From NCBI RefSeq assembly GCF_024158125.1, contig NZ_JAMZFT010000003.1, forward strand, positions 248,001-312,000: a stretch of 64,000 nt of DNA. The letters are read 5' to 3'. Shown piece by piece: positions 63,989 to 64,000 of the stretch; positions within the stretch are counted from its first letter, which is position 1; every line of letters begins with the position of its first letter. The notes under the pieces were generated by a model. It saw nothing but the letters and a program-made list of their open reading frames with translations, was not told the DNA's origin and did not search any database. This DNA comes from Futiania mangrovi. GTDB lineage: Bacteria > Pseudomonadota > Alphaproteobacteria > Futianiales > Futianiaceae. A program made the translations under genes and the position numbers.

Positions 63989-64000
63989 TCCTGCGCCCAT

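Overview
The window reads as chromosomal DNA of a high-GC (by eye near 68-70%) alphaproteobacterium, probably marine or halotolerant. This rests on gene content: SleB-like hydrolase, NrtR-nadABC, ETF-ubiquinone oxidoreductase, class I cytochrome c, meaB next to ppdK, an encapsulated-ferritin-type protein closely resembling the Rhodospirillum rubrum one, and an ectoine hydroxylase. It also rests on the two intergenic repeat families at 559-805 and 7426-7554, which are of a type common in alphaproteobacteria. No species is claimed. Most of the window is housekeeping sequence with tight, often overlapping genes. No integrase, transposase, CRISPR array or prophage was seen.

Layout. 1-5 kb: partial cyclic-nucleotide-binding membrane protein, GNAT enzyme, flavin reductase, lone receiver protein, MaoC protein, MsrB. 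4-7.3 kb: convergent selenium pair, mnmH (tRNA 2-selenouridine synthase) and a selD fused to an N-terminal FAD/NAD(P) oxidoreductase. 7.6-17.4 kb: S9 peptidase, HrpB helicase, hybrid histidine kinase, alpha/beta hydrolase, CPA1 antiporter. 17.6-22 kb: PEP-CTERM protein, iron-type alcohol dehydrogenase, orphan ectD, cytochrome c, ribosome hibernation factor with a cold-shock-like tail. 22.2-27.3 kb: five-gene operon of an acyl-CoA synthetase, the three E1/E2 subunits of a 2-oxo-acid dehydrogenase and an acyl carrier protein. 28-29.4 kb: an AT-richer foreign-looking membrane/coiled-coil gene (DUF6161-like), followed by YbaK-like deacylase, tRNA-Gln and tRNA-Pro.

30-42 kb: MFS transporter, LOG protein, methyltransferase, dihydroorotase-like enzyme, ygfZ, tag, HD protein, then nrtR with a promoter, a hairpin and a palindromic operator in front of nadA-nadB-nadC, the de novo NAD route, and a cell wall hydrolase. 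42.5-50.7 kb, all on the minus strand: sppA-like protease and a small Cys-cluster protein, glyQ-glyS, ppdK, a small membrane protein, meaB.

50.97-54.83 kb holds the most unusual content: six tandem paralogous genes for 175-214 residue proteins. They share a four-cysteine signature C-x(49-50)-C-x6-C-x(16-18)-C in a helical core, an N-terminal Asp-Phe motif without a Sec signal, a hydrophobic Gly-rich C-terminal segment, and three matched kinds of C-terminal tail. I do not recognise the family. 54.8-64 kb: tRNA1(Val)-type methyltransferase, DUF2007, polyprenyl diphosphate synthase, ispE, a TPR lipoprotein-like/exported protein, ETF-QO, an orphan encapsulated ferritin without encapsulin, a family-4-like uracil-DNA glycosylase, and a Cys-rich EF-hand protein with a short collagen-like stretch ending at a strong terminator.
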